Positions 46,455-59,617 of a stretch of DNA of 64,000 nucleotides are shown here, in pieces. The stretch is from Erythroxylum novogranatense. Taxonomy: Eukaryota; Streptophyta; Magnoliopsida; Malpighiales; Erythroxylaceae. The first letter of the stretch is position 1; each line of letters starts with the position of its first letter. Made by a program: the position numbers and the translations under genes. The stretch is from positions 14,622,001-14,686,000 of the forward strand of contig CM057235.1 in NCBI GenBank assembly GCA_029891385.1. Direction: 5' to 3'. The notes under the pieces were generated by a model. It did no database searches. It worked only from the letters and a program-made list of their open reading frames with translations, and had not been told where the DNA came from.

Positions 46455-47404
46455 TGTTAAGTCAAAATGACTTTACATAAAAATGATTTTGATGTATAAC
46501 AAACATAGTGAGATCAAATACAAGAAAAACAAAACAGTCACAGACGATATGCATTTAATTCAAGATGTATTTAAGATGACGATCTGATTTAATTCGAGAG
46601 CGACGGGCGGACGTATCTGTATCGAAGTTGACACAGACTAAGTTAAAAAGTCGATCTGAGGCATTACGCATAAATCAAAACACGATTTAAGATTGTCAAA
46701 GCAAATGTAGATACGAATGAGTAAACAAAAGTAGACGCAGACGCAGAAAAGAAAGCAGACGCAAGAGTCGATTCGAGTTAGTTCTGAAACTCAACTGATT
46801 AACTGCTTTTAAAGATTCAAGATTCAAGAATCAAGAAGCGATTAGAGACGAAGGCTATAAATACAAGTCGAAGTCGAAAACTGAAGAGCTTGTTGTTTTG
46901 AGAAAAAATTACACAAAGCGAAAAAGCGATTAAGTACGAATTAGCTGAACGCTATCCTTCTGTAACAGAGTGTTCAAATATTTTCTGAAAAGAAAAGTTG
47001 TACAGATAGCTTGCAGAGACTAAGTGTGAAAGAATACTGGTTGTAGAGACCTAAAGAGGCTCGTGAAAGAATACTGTAACGTTTGAAGAGATAGTGAAAT
47101 CTCAGAAGAAACTCTGAGGACTGGACGTAGCCCACGGTTTGGGGTGAACCAGGATAAATCTGCGTGTCTACTACTCTCACTCTCTATCTCACTTTTAGTT
47201 TCAAAGTTGATCGTTATTTACTATTCATATACTTAGCATTGAAAAGTTTGATCAATCAGGATTAATAAGAATTCTGTAAAGAATCTTAATTCTAACAAGT
47301 AATTTCTAAAAGATATTCAAAAAGGGGAATACACAATTCAACCTCCCCTTCTCGTGCATTCTATTTTGTTTTTTAAGTGCTGTATTAACGTGTGATTCAC
47401 TTCA
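46455..47404 (+). repeat. 5' LTR of element H (950 bp)
   Basis: Starts TGTTAAGTC, ends ACTTCA. TATA box tataaata at 46856-46863. Compared with the 3' LTR it has about 115 bp extra near 46935-47030 and many 1-10 base differences in the GACGCA-rich region. Confidence 0.92.
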
Positions 47405-47406
47405 AT

Positions 47407-47418
47407 TGGTATCAGAGC
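47407..47418 (+). promoter_or_regulatory. primer-binding site of element H
   Basis: TGGTATCAGAGC, initiator tRNA-Met type, two bases after the LTR. Confidence 0.92.
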
Positions 47419-47429
47419 TTGGTATCCAA

Positions 47430-50400
47430 GAATCACTTTGGCGAAGTGTGGATTAAAGATAATAAGCGAGTCACATGTATACATCATTGAAGGAGCCTCG
47501 ATCACTAGACCTCCAAAGATTCAATGGAGAAGACTATCATTATTTGGAAAGATAGGATGCGGTTATTCATCGAATCTACACATGTAGACCTTTGGGACGT
47601 AATAGAGAACGGACCCTATATACCAGAGATGATTTAAGGTAGTTGTAGCACCCCTTACCATAGGTATCCACCGGAACGCCTGTAGTCATTCCGATAAATA
47701 TCCCACGACAAGAGACCACTATCGACAACAACCGCTACACTCCTCATGGCATCACAATCATAAGACAAGAATAAGAAATTGACTACTTTTTAAAACCAAA
47801 TTGGATTCCGTTTCATTCACTTAAAACTCAAGAATTTACAACTGTCAAGATTTTTAATTTACATGATCCAAATATCACAAGCGCACTAAGTATCATACTA
47901 TACTGCATAAGAAATGATCTAACTATAAGTCTCCAAAAGAAAGCCCACCGACCGACCTTTGAGCCATCGCTTCTCTCGCCAATCCACGATGATACTGGCT
48001 CTACAAATCTGAGGGAGCTATCCGCCTATGCTTATGCTCGAAAAATAATTGCAATTTTGGATGAGTTTGCGAACTCAATGAGAAACCATCATCGATGGTT
48101 CTCCCAATTCATGCATCATATAAGCATGAAACAAGATACACGCAGAATTAAACAAAACACAACATTGATACGGTTCTGGTACAATTACGATCCGTAACGA
48201 GAAATATTCATCCAGCTTAACAATATTGCCAAACATTCAATCCGTATGCAATGCACATGTGACTCTTTTCCAGCTCATTTCAAGATGTGTGACCGAGCGC
48301 ATAATGATGATCAAGATAGACGCGTGGGGAGAATTATCTCCGTCGAGCTCGAGGCTCGATTCAGATATCGAGCTCTAGGCTCGGTTCATCTGATGGACGT
48401 CTCGGTTCACAATTTTCCTTTTAACGATGTGATGCATTTGTGCATGAATGCACATGTCCCATAGCAATTAACATGATGATACACATTCCAAATACACAAG
48501 ATAATCATACAATCCAATTAACAGCTTGCCTAATGTTTATTTCACCGTCAATGGAGCCACATATAACCATATAATCCCGTAGGCGGTCAATTCACGCCTT
48601 AATCCACGTAATCCCGTAGGCAATCAAACCACAAGCTACCACATAGATTGGAATAACCAACTAGGTTACTCACCTAATAACTTCCACGCTAGTGCCGGGA
48701 AGTCTCTGCCAAGTCCGTGGAACGACGGTCCACTTGAGCCTCTATAGCAAGTTAAATGAATAACCATTACTATTGGTATACTTGAAATAACTAAATAATG
48801 CACATGAAATCAGTAAAATGTGTATAATGCATATTCATGGCAATCCCGGCCCTAATCCAATATTTTCCCATAATAAAATTCTATCAAAAATTAGAAATCT
48901 ATAGGCGCTGACGGTGCGCCACTCGGACCTCTATAGGTCCCCAATTAAATAAAACAGGGTTCACATGTTCAAAATCGATAGTGGCTACGCCAAATTCCGC
49001 CTAAAATTCCGCTTTCTCATAAAATGAAATTAAATATTCAATAAATCCAATGCCTCAAGAATCAGGTCAATCGGACGTCGGACGGAAAAAAAATTGACAA
49101 AAGAAACAATCGGGTCACTTAATGCCAAATAATAACAAAAATAATAACATATATGTATATGTGCCTTCCTTGCCCTTTTTTCCAGTTTTCAACCCAAAGT
49201 TCCAACCTCTATAATTCTTAGCACACAATTCAGAAAAATACAAACTATAGCTTGTTGAAAAGCTTATGAAAAGCTCTACAATTTTCAAGAAGACCATAAA
49301 AATCAATTCCAACTCTAAGGGTGTCAAATATCCCATCAAACCTTCTGCCTACTCAATTCCCATTAACACAGGGCAGTACATTGACAATTTCATAACTCAC
49401 CGATTCTTCAGAAATAAATTACCACAAAAATATGGTCAATAAGTTCACAATGTCCTCAACAACTTTCATGAACAATCCAACATCAAATTATATTGCTAAA
49501 CAAGTCAATTAATTCATCTAATGTTACTGTCCCTGAAATCCTTCAATTTGGGCAGTAACCTTACAAGAAGTATAACTTCCAGTATACAAGTCAATAAAAT
49601 CAGAACTTTATATCCCTGTAAAGATAACATCATAAACTTCAATTTTCATGAAGCACTCAACATCCAATTCGATCTCTAACAATTTCAAAACTGTTATGGA
49701 AATTTCTGTTATGATCAGCCATTTATAACCTAATGCGGGATCAATTTTTGCAAAATCATAACTCCCAATTCTGACTTCTAAAAAATTACACACCAAATAT
49801 CAATTTCAAGATAATCTCTTCCTCTACAACTTTTTAGAAGCTCACTCACACCAATTCAGTCCACATAAAATGTTAAAATTGCCTCCAATCAGTAAACTCA
49901 CAAAATCACACTTAAGCTAGGTTTCATCCAAAATGCTCAAAACCAGTCATTAGTAATCAATTCATATCTCCCAATATACAATTCTAAAAATAGCAAGATC
50001 AGTAGCAATGGAAAGATAATTCAATATACTACAACTTCCATGAAGACCATTTTCCCTAATTCCATATCAATTAATTTCTAAAAATCAGCAAAACTCATAG
50101 GTTATGGTTTCGGTTACTGTTCACAGGCAATAAAACAGTAACTTCCCATGCAAAATTTCGACCCTCTAACATTACAATTCAACAACACCTATTTCACACT
50201 AAATTGAAGCCAACATCCCAAAGTTTCATTGGGCACAAACCATGCCTCATTTGCACACCTACACAATTAGTTATGATCAAAACATTCCAATAGGTCAAAG
50301 ATTCATTTTCCAGCTTTCCACATTAACCTAACTCCTAACACTTCTAACATCAATAACACATCACTAAGCATCCATTTCTACCTCTAATTCAATCATAATT

Positions 50401-52970
50401 TCAGCACAACATCAACTTATAGAAGAGAGCATAAGTGGCAGCACACTCACAACACCACTTCCACACTTAATTTACATCAATCTCACATCATAACATCATT
50501 AACAACATGTAAATTCACAAGCTTCCACTACTCTATCATCTTCCCTCACTCAAGCATGCATTAAACCCATTCAAACCTACCACTTTCATAATCAAATAAA
50601 TGCTCAAAGGATTCTCATACAAGCTTCTAATTACCAAAAGAAGGAAAGCAAACACAATTCTTACCTTAAACAAGTTTAAGCTATCAATACTCCTTAATTC
50701 TTCAAGTACTCACCAACTTCCTTTTTTCACAACTCACCTACGGCTATCATAAGCTTACCAAGGGTTTTTATCAACTCAAAACTTCAACTTGGTTTATATG
50801 TGAAGAAGAGTAAGCAAAGAACCAAGAAGAAATGTCTTGTATGAGATGAGAATAAGGAAATTTCGATGGAGGAGAAAGCTTGCCAAGGAAAAGAAGCTAT
50901 GTTACGGATGAAGGATGAGCTTCTAAAGCCTTCCAAAATGAATTGTTTAAGTATAAAGAGGAGAAAAGTCGTAGGTGCTTGAGTGGAAGAGACAAAATTG
51001 CTTAATTAAATGGACACTTGGCTCTTTAAAATGAGAAAAGACAAAAATCTACTAATCCTAATTAATTAAGCACTAATCCCAAGTTATCACTAATCATGGC
51101 TCTAAAATAATATCCTAACATCATTTATCCACTAATCTCTTGCCATTAGGCAATCCTTTTCAGTACAAAAGGTTCACTCGATCGATCGATTGAAAATTTT
51201 CCTATCCGCAACAATCCCAAAAATTCCAGAAAAATTCTCATAAATCCCTAAAAATGTAAAACACTCAATGGCGCATTCCAAATAATTTTTCAAATACAAT
51301 TATCCCATAAATTTCACAAAAGATCTCAATTTGAAACCTAAGCCGGAAAATGTCATGAATGCATGTATACCATGTGCATGTACAACAAACCATCAATCAT
51401 AGAGGCTATATGCTGTACGTGCATGCCGAGATATAATTCGATACTTCTAACCCATCCCAATTTACTAAAATACCCTTCCCATCGGTGATGGGATGTTACA
51501 GTAGTTCTATTCCACGAAGCAGATGGACGGTTGATCAGAAAGCAAGAATACAACTGAATTCAAAGGTGAAATTTTTCTTAACGTGTGCCCTAAGTATAAG
51601 CGAGTATGACAAAGTGCATGGTTGCGACACAACAAAAGAAATGTGAGACACATTGTCCATTGCTCATGAAGGCACAAGTCAAGTTAAGGAATCCAAGATA
51701 AGTATTTTTGTACATCAATATGAACTTTTCAGGATGGAAGATGAAGAATCTTTTGATCAAATGTTTGGAAGATTTCAAACAATTATCAATGGATTGAAAG
51801 CTCTTGGAAGGACATACAATAATCAAGATCACGTTCGCAAGATTCTAAGAAGTCTTCCTAAGAGATGGAGACCAAAAGTTACTGGCGGTCAAGAAGCCAA
51901 AACTTGAGCATATTAAAGCTAGATGAGTTCTTGGGATCCTTAAAGATTCATGAAGTTGAACTCAACACCAAGATAAGCCCAAGCGAGAGAAGTCAATAGC
52001 ATCAAGGTCGGACAAAAGAATCATAAGACTCGAGAAGGAGGAAGTCATCAAAAGCATTGAAAATTGAAGAATCAAGGGATGACAACTCTAGCCAATCGAT
52101 TCGAATCGAGTGATGAAGATGACGAATTATCTTTCATTTCCGAAAGATAAGACGATATGGAAGAAGAAGCCCGTAGTAACCGACATTCGGAAAGAATGGA
52201 AAAGATGAAGCTAAGCGGAAAAGTCTTCTATCATTTGTTACGAGTGCAATCAGCCCGGACACTAAGTCCGAATGCCCTACTCTCAAGAAGAAACCCAAGA
52301 AGAGTAGAAGACAAGAAAAGCATGATGGCAACATGGGAGGACCTAGATTCATCTGAATCGAATCTGAGCTCGAGTCATCGTAACATGCAAACATTTGCCT
52401 AATGGCCGAGGAAGATAGTGATGAGGAGGTAAATCCGACTACAAAATTTGCATGATGCATATTCGAATCTGTTAGAAGATTCTCATGTTATTCTAAAGCA
52501 GACAAGTGTTGAAGAAAAGTATCAGAGAATATTAGAAATACTTGAGAAAATAGAGAGAAAATATTTGCTTAAAAAGGAGTTAGAAGTTAAAGGAAACTTG
52601 TAGATGATCGATGAGATTAATCAACTCAAACTGAGGATCAAGAATCTATCAGCTGATCTAGTTACTTTCACAGAGAGTACAAAGAAAATGAATAATATGC
52701 TAGGAAAATGTAGACATCCTAGTGATAAGACTGGATTAGGGTTTACTGGAAACAATACTCAGTCTCGTAATAAATTTGTCTCTAAAAAAGGAAGAAATAG
52801 GATAACATATTTTAATCAACGTCCGAGTTATATGCATCAAAGATCATATCATGTGCATACTACTAACTATAAAGGACCCAAGAAAATTTGGGTACCAAGA
52901 AATAAAATAGTTTCTCATGCAGATATCCTTCTTTGGAAGATACGGCAAGCACCATTGGTATTTAGATAGT
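47430..52970 (+). pseudogene. element H gag, split by a solo LTR
   Basis: 47480-47638 encodes the Gag start (ITRPP, FNGEDYHYW, DLWDVIENGP). The LTR then intervenes and gag resumes at 51506. 51653-51907 shows YELFRMEDEESF and LRSLPKRWRPKV. A CCHC knuckle (CYECNQPGH) lies near 52238-52278 with a small deletion inside it. 52604-52969 is a basic linker before protease. Repeated 1-2 base indels break the frame. Confidence 0.8.
47644..51500 (-). mobile_element. solo LTR of gypsy type (3,857 bp) in element H gag
   Basis: Exact target duplication gtagt (47639-47643, 51501-51505). On the minus strand it starts TGTAACATCCC and ends GGTGCTACA, the TGTAACA...TGTTACA-like ends common in plant gypsy LTRs of the Tekay type. 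No primer site, polypurine tract or coding frame is seen in 3.86 kb, so it is most simply a solo LTR. Short frames in it (for example 48246, 49115, 51353) look random. Confidence 0.75.
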
Positions 52971-54474
52971 GGATGCTCGCGACACATGACGGGAAGAAGG
53001 TCTATGTTCCTAGACCTTCAGTATAAGAAGGGAGGATCAGTAACTTTCAGAGACAACCAGTAGGGAAAAATCATTGGAATCGGGAAAATAGGTAAAGATT
53101 CCTTTGCATGCATAAATAATGTACTGCTTGTTGATGGTCTAAAGCATAACTTGATTAGTGTGAGTCAGTTGTGTGATTCTGGTTTTATAGTTACATTCAA
53201 TCAAAATCTTTGTGAAGTCAAAAACAAAGTTAGGTCTATACTTTTCTCTGCCAAGAGAAGAAACAACCTTTACAAAATCAACTTAGAAGATTTTCAAAGT
53301 CAAAATATCTCATGTTTTCTATCTTCCAAGAAGAAAGACTAATCTGCATAAAAAGCTAGGTCATGTCTCTTTGAAACATATTTCAAAATTGGTAAAACAT
53401 GATTTGGTAAGAGGTTTACCAAAATAAGTTTTGACAAAGAATTTTTCGTGAAAATTGTTTGAAAGAAAAGCAGTTAAAACCTCTTTCTCTAAAAATTTTG
53501 TAACTTCTTCAAGACCTTTAGAACTATTACATATGGATTTGTTTGGTCCTACAAGGACATTAATTCTTGGCAGAAAGAAATATGGACTTTCCATTGTTGA
53601 TGATTTTACTCGATTTTGTTGGATATTGTTTTTATCACACAAAGATGAGTCTTTTAAGTGCTTTAGAACTCTATCCAGAAAGTTACAGAATGAAAAAGGA
53701 ATGTCTATAGCTAGTATCGGGTGATCATGGCGGAGAATTTGAGAATGAGAAGTTTAGAGTTTTCGTGAGGAGAATGGAATTTCCCACAACTTCTACCCCT
53801 AGAACTCCACAATGTAATGGAGTTGTTGAGAGAAAGAATAGGACGATTCAAGAGATGGCAAGGACTATGCTATGTGAGACTAATCTTCCTAAGTATTTCA
53901 AGCGTAAGTCGTGAATACAAGATGCTATATTCGTAATAGGATCTTGTTGCGACCTATGTTGAAGAAAACTCCTTACGAGTTATGGAATGGAAGAAGACCA
54001 AGCATATCCTACTTTCATCCATTAGGGTGCAAATGTTCCATTCTGAATACGAGAGAGCTGTTGGATAAATTCGATTCAAAGATCTATCCAGGAATATTTC
54101 TAGGTTACTCATTATCGTCTAAGGCATTTCGAGTTTACAACCTGACTTCAAAAACTGTTGAAGAGACGATCCATGTCAAATTTGATGATAGTTCTCAAAC
54201 CCATAAGGAAGATGACATGGAGATTGAAGGTCCTTCAAAGAACCTAGATGATGCCTCAGAAACTCCCTCGTCAGACACTCATGAGAATAAGATTGAAGAT
54301 ATTCCAGAAACTATAGAACTAAGACGAGATTGGAAGTATAAAAGTCCTCATCTAGAAGAGTTAATTATCGGTGAGACCTTAGAAGGAGTTAGGACAAGGT
54401 CCAGATTCAGACGAGAAGCTAATGTAGCTTTTATCTCTGAAGTAGAACCTAAGAAGGTTGAGGAAGCTCTTTAA
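52960..54474 (+). pseudogene. element H protease and integrase
   Basis: Protease YLDSGCSRHMTGRRSMF is at about 52960-53010, with an intact D-S-G triad. 53151-53342 ([11 protein letters not shown]) is the link to integrase. 53455-53724 shows LLHMDLFGPTRT and IVDDFTRFCWI; GDHGGEFENE follows near 53725 in another frame, and NGVVERKN with Glu near 53820. 53911-54474 is the integrase C-terminal part (FHPLGCKCSILN, YPGIFLGYS) and linker. Five or more frame shifts interrupt it. Confidence 0.85.
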
Positions 54475-55965
54475 GACGAAGCTTGGGTGTTAGCCATGCA
54501 AGAAGAGCTGAACCAATTCACAAGGAATAACGTCTGGTCCTTAGTTCCAAAACCTCCTAAGAAATCCATTATAGGAACAAGATGGGTTTTCAAGAATAAG
54601 TTAGATGAATCAGAAGAGTGAGTCGAAACAAAGCCGATTAGTAGCACAAGGTTACAATCGGCAGAAGGAATAGACTACAACGAAACATATGCTCCAAAGA
54701 TGGCGAGACTTGAAGCTATAAGGATTTTGTTGGTATATGCAATCATCACGATATAAAGTTGTTTCAGATGGATGTTAAGAGTGCATTTCGAATGGCTTTA
54801 TAGATGAAGAAGTCTATGTGAAACAACCTCCGGCTTTGAAGATGTTAAAAATCCAGATTATGTCTATAGACTTCACAAAGCTTTATCTGCCTAAAGCAAG
54901 CCCCTGAGCTTGGTATGATCGTCTGAGTACCTTCTTAATAGAAAATGGTTTCAGCAGAGGTCAAGTTGATAAGACCCTCTTTAGAAAGAGTTTTCGAATG
55001 ATTTTATCTTAAGTACGGATCTACGTTGATGATATTATCTTTGGTGCTACTACAAAAGAGTTGTGTTTAAAGGTTGAGAGACTAATGAAAAGAGAATTTG
55101 AAATGAGTATGATGGGTGAATTAAAGTTCTTTCTTGGGTTGCAAGTTAAGCGGCACTAAAGAGAAGATCTTCATTCATCAATGTAAGTATGTGAAAGAGT
55201 TGCTGAATAAGTTTGACATGAATAATGTGAAGCCAATGGCAACTCCGATGCATCCTTCAAACCTTTTGTCAAAAGACGAACTTGGTAAGAAGGTGGATCA
55301 AACCCTATATAGAGGGATGATCGGTTCTTTATTGTATCTTCTGACAAGTAGACACGATATTCTGCTCGGTGTATGCTTGTGTGCAAGATTTCAAGCCGAT
55401 CATAGAGAGTCTCATTTCTTGTTGTTAAAAGAATTTTGAGATATCTCGCAGTACTACCGATCTTTGCTTAATGTTTGAGAAAGGTAAAGATTTCAGTTAA
55501 TCGGATCTTGTGATGCGGACTATGCTGGAGATAGAATCGAAAGAAAGAGCAAGTGGAGGATGTCACTTTCTTGGAAATCTAGTCTCTGGTCAAGCAAGAG
55601 ACAAAGCTCAATTGCTTTCTATCAACCAAAGCGAATAATACATGTGCGCATGAAGTTGTTGTTCACGAGACGCCGTGGATCAAGTATCGACGAAGACTAT
55701 TCGATTAAGGAGGAGGAGATTCCAATTTATTGCGACAACACGGTCAATAAACCCGTCAAAGAATCCAATTCACATTCCGAGTAAAGCATATAGAAGTCGA
55801 CATCATTTCCTGAGAGACTACGTTCAGAGAAAGGTGGTGCTTCTAAAGTTCGTTGAAACAGAGCTTTAATGGGCGGACATCTTCACAAAACCACTGAGTG
55901 AAGAACGTTTTCCGAAGATAAGACGCAATCTCAATATGGTGATGCTAAATGAGCAGTTAGGCTAA
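54475..55965 (+). pseudogene. element H reverse transcriptase and RNase H
   Basis: The text includes EELNQF, TRNNVWSLVPKP, MDVKSAF (about 54770), AWYDRLSTFL and IYVDDIIFGAT (about 55020). 55134-55439 is open to GSLLYLLTSRHD. RNase H text (DADYAGD near 55515, then SSLWSSKRQSSIA and RHHFLRDYVQRKV) runs to about 55965. Catalytic Asp residues are kept. Losses are mostly single bases in doublets or short words. Confidence 0.85.
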
Positions 55966-56231
55966 AATAACGTGAGAAACTAACGGCGTTATACACAGTG
56001 AGTTACAGCTGGTAACTTTTCTCACAAGGAAGATTTTTGGAGGGAAATATCTAATAAACTCGAGGTTCTTAATGATTCGAGAACCCATCAGTCCATAACC
56101 CTATAAGTAGACTGAAGATGATATTATAGCAGTCTTTTCATTATCTCCTGACGGTTCATTTCTACTTTACCAATTCTCTCAAAATCTTCTCACTCAAAAG
56201 CTTTCCAGAAGATAATCTTTCGCTCTATACA

Positions 56232-58545
56232 ATGGAAGCAAAGAATGATTTATGGAAGACTTGTGAACTTTGAATCACTAAGGGTGACGGCATGGATGTA
56301 GAACACGAGATTATAAGAGTGGCTGGAAGAACTTCTTCGATACAAGAACTGTCTATATAAATGAGGTATATGAGTTCGGAAGAATGCTCGCGATAAAAGA
56401 CACTATTGTATCCTCTGTGGATAGAATATCGATTATTGTCACAAAGGATTTGATAAGGAAAGTGGCGATTGCCCATCCGCTGGTGAAAAGCTGCTACCAA
56501 GGCCGGATGGATGTCCTCGATTGGAATGAAAGAAGAAGATGTCAAGAGGCGCTCTATCGCACAAATGATTCAAGAGAAAGGAAGACATCAAATCTGATTC
56601 CAAAGGCTAGGGTTCTGCATGCAATCCTGTTCAATTGCATTCTTCCTAGAGTTGGTTCAAGGCATTTGGTGACTACTTTAGATGAACAATGTCTGTTTTT
56701 TCTTCTCCATCGAAATCCTATAGATCTACCCTTCTTAATCTTTCACTATATGGTTAAGGGGTTAAAGGAAACTTCCAGCTATCCTTATGGTATGATTTTG
56801 ACGAGGATCTTTATGGAATCCAAGATTAAATGCGCACTAAGGTATAAGACTAACTGCTCCAAAGAAGAGCAAGATTGATGCTCATACTATTCGCGAATGG
56901 GTCCGAATACGAGAGACAAAGATCACATCGGTTCTTCAAAGAAACCAAGAACCGAGGGGCGCGATATTGAAGAAGACTCTGCCTCAAGTTCTCAATCGCT
57001 CAGAAGTATCAAATCGCCTCTCGTCGAATTAAGGAGAGTGCTAGGGAGACCTCTCATGAAAATGGCGAGTCCTTTTGTCGCAGAAAGTCAATCTCAGAGG
57101 GCAAAGCAAAGTGCACCAAAGAGACAAGGAGAAAGTCTCTTGAGGGAAGTTGTGAAGAAAGCCAAGAGATCTCCAAGAATCAGGACTCTGAGGCAACAGG
57201 AAGAGAAGATTGCCAGAGAACAAAGGCGAGAAGAAACTTCTAAATCTTGTGCAGCCAAAGCCACAAGATACTTAGTCTCTATTCTGGAAGAGGATACGCC
57301 AAGAGATCTAAAGAGACCGAGAGGAAGAGAAAAGCAACATCTGTTAAAGGAAAATCTCCGTGAAGAAATCAGCAAAACTAATCAAGCGAGAAAAGTCTAA
57401 GAAGGTTAGTCAAAAGAAGAGCATCTCAATCTGCCGAGGACGTTAGTCTACAAAAGAGATCAGCGACATCGTTCAAGTTGAAGCAGAACCGAGCATTGAG
57501 CTCAAGAAATTCTAGTGTTCAACAAGAAGAACCAAAGGATGAAAGCACGGTTTATGAGACACTGGCATTATAAAGGAGGAACCAGCGGAAGAATGGCGGT
57601 TCAGAGACTTCTAAGGAACACAACCGTAAGCAAGCTGCAGATGCAGATTTGGTGATGATGAACCAAGTCGAAGGTATATAACTACCGAAGTTCTTGAGGA
57701 AATATAGGTTGGAAATCAAATTGGTAGAAGTTATTACCAACTCGAGCAATGCTATTATAATCGGTGTTGAACCAAAGAAGAAAATAGTAGCTCGGTGCAA
57801 CCTATAATGATTAATGGTATCACGTGGCGCTTACTAAATGAAAAAGAGAAGTCTTTTACGATACCTTGAGGCTTATCGATCATTTGCCATATCCTCAAGA
57901 CGTCCCTCTTGCACCGTGTACTATGTTCCCAATCACAGAGAACACAGAGATAAAGGTTGTTCCAGATATTCAACCAAGGTGTCCAAAAGATTTTACAAAG
58001 GAAAGTCAAAATTATTTCACGAAGATAATGTTGATGATGATCCGTCCGGTCATTGCGTAAGAAATGCGAGAAAATTGATGAAGCATGCATTCCTGCACAA
58101 GACCCGAGATCAAGCGGCTGCCGCAGCCATACAAATCGTAAGCGGAAGACTGTCCAAAGAGGGGAAGTATAAAATAGGAACATTTATCGAGTTCCTTGTT
58201 CGATATTCTTCAGATAGCCCTTTATCTAATACACTTTCTATCGAAGAACATGCCCTATCCCTGCAAGGAAGACAGTTGTTGATGCTACCAGTTCCTTTTG
58301 ATCTAAATCTTTTTGAAGCTGCAACATTCATTCGTCCACCGACTTTTGAGATTAATGAAGACTACACTCCATCCTCTGATGCCTATACTACTTCAATTCC
58401 TTTCGCTCCTCCATCAGCAGAAGCAGATCAAGCCTCTTCGTCAGATGAAGTCAGTAGATTACGTGGTGAACTCAATGACATGAAGGAGACGGTGAATGAT
58501 CTAAAGAAGATGATAGCAGAATTGCTGAAGAACCAGAATCGATAA
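56232..58545 (+). pseudogene. element H post-pol accessory reading frame
   Basis: Starts at ATG 56232 about 265 bases after RNase H and shifts frame early. 56384-56878 shows VSSVDRISIIVTKDLI, KARVLHAILFNCILPRVGSR and LPFLIFHYMV, close to copy 2. 56897-57400 is K/R/E-rich. 57838-58545 is mixed, then a Ser/Pro linker (about 58330-58440) and a final 40-residue coiled coil (RLRGELNDMKETVNDLKKM) ending at TAA 58543-58545. The region resembles the putative plant transposon (Transposase_32-like) domain by memory only. No membrane segment is seen. Confidence 0.65.
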
Positions 58546-58714
58546 TCATTTTTGATTATAACAAATAGGGGGAGAGCAGGAAAAGAAGAAAATAATCAGA
58601 AGAGGAGAGGATGTTCAGATGAAGAAGGTGTGACCACAATGATTTAAGAGGAAGAAGATAAGTTTTTTTTGTTTTGTTTTGTTTTCTTTTCTTGTATGTA
58701 ATTTGTTATATTCA

Positions 58715-58727
58715 AAAAGGGGGAGAT
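58715..58727 (+). promoter_or_regulatory. polypurine tract of element H
   Basis: AAAAAGGGGGAGA followed by the LTR start. The same tract precedes 3050 and 22906 with small changes. Confidence 0.85.
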
Positions 58728-59612
58728 TGTTAAGTCAAAATGACTTTACATAAAAATGATTTTGATGTATAACAAACATAGTGAGATCAAATACAAGAAA
58801 AACAAAACAGTCACAGATGTATCTGATTTAATTCGGAGATGTATCGAAGATGACGATCTGATTTAATCGAGAGAGAGCGTTGGCGGCGTATATAGACGAA
58901 GTTGACACAGACTAAGTTAAAAAAGTTAGATACAGATGCACACAGACAAATCAAAACACAGACGAAGATTGTCAAAGCAAATGTAGATACAGACGCAGAA
59001 ACAAAAGCGCACGCAGCGAAGGTATGAGCAGACGCAGACGCAGACGCAGACGCAGAAAAAGAAATGAGCGCAAGAGTCGGTTCAAGTTAGTTCTAACTCA
59101 ACTGATTAACTGCTTTAAATATTCAAGATTCAAAATCAAGAAGCGAGTTAGAGACGAAGGCTATAAATACAAGTCAAGTCGAAAATCAAGAGCTTGTTGT
59201 TTTGAGAAAAATTACACAAAGCTTAAAAAGCGATTAAGTGCGAAAGAATACTGGTTGTAGAGACTCAAGAGGCTCGTGAAAGAATATCAGAACGCTTGAA
59301 GAGATAGTGAAATCTCGAAAAAAACTCTAAGGATCGGACGTAGCCCACGGTTTAGGGTGAACCAGATAAATCTGCGGTGTCTACTACTCTCTCTATCTCA
59401 CTTTTAGTTTCAAAGTTGATCTTTATTTACTATTCATATACTTAGCATTGAAAAGTTTGATCAATCAGGATTAATAAGAATTCTGTAAAGAATCTTAATT
59501 CTAACAAGTAATTTCTAAAAGATATTCAAAAAGGGGAATACACAATTCAGCCCCCCTTCTCGTACATTCTATTGTGTTTTTTAAGTGCTGTATTAACGTG
59601 TGATTCACTTCA
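58728..59612 (+). repeat. 3' LTR of element H (885 bp)
   Basis: Starts TGTTAAGTC, ends ACTTCA before gcaat. A GCAGAC hexamer array lies at about 59028-59060. It lacks about 115 bp present in the 5' LTR near 46935-47030. Confidence 0.92.
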
Positions 59613-59617
59613 GCAAT

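Larger units (their letters stand above)
46455..59612 (+). mobile_element. Ty1/copia TGTTAAG family, copy 3 (element H), full-length
   Basis: LTRs at 46455-47404 and 58728-59612, with exact target duplication gcaat (46450-46454, 59613-59617). It has a primer site (47407-47418), gag, protease, integrase, RT, RNase H, accessory frame (56232-58545) and a polypurine tract (58715-58727). It is interrupted by a 3.86-kb solo LTR; without it, length is about 9.3 kb. The protease YLDSGCSRHMTG, MDVKSAF and YVDDIIFGAT motifs are intact, but frames are broken by small indels. It sits in the gag of copia G. Confidence 0.92.

Noticed and set aside
48246..51553. Several 60-80 codon frames
   Set aside because: They lie in a solo LTR, are on different strands and show no domain; consistent with chance.
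56232..58545. Retroviral-type envelope gene
   Set aside because: The position fits, but no signal peptide, membrane span or cleavage site was seen in any of the three family copies.
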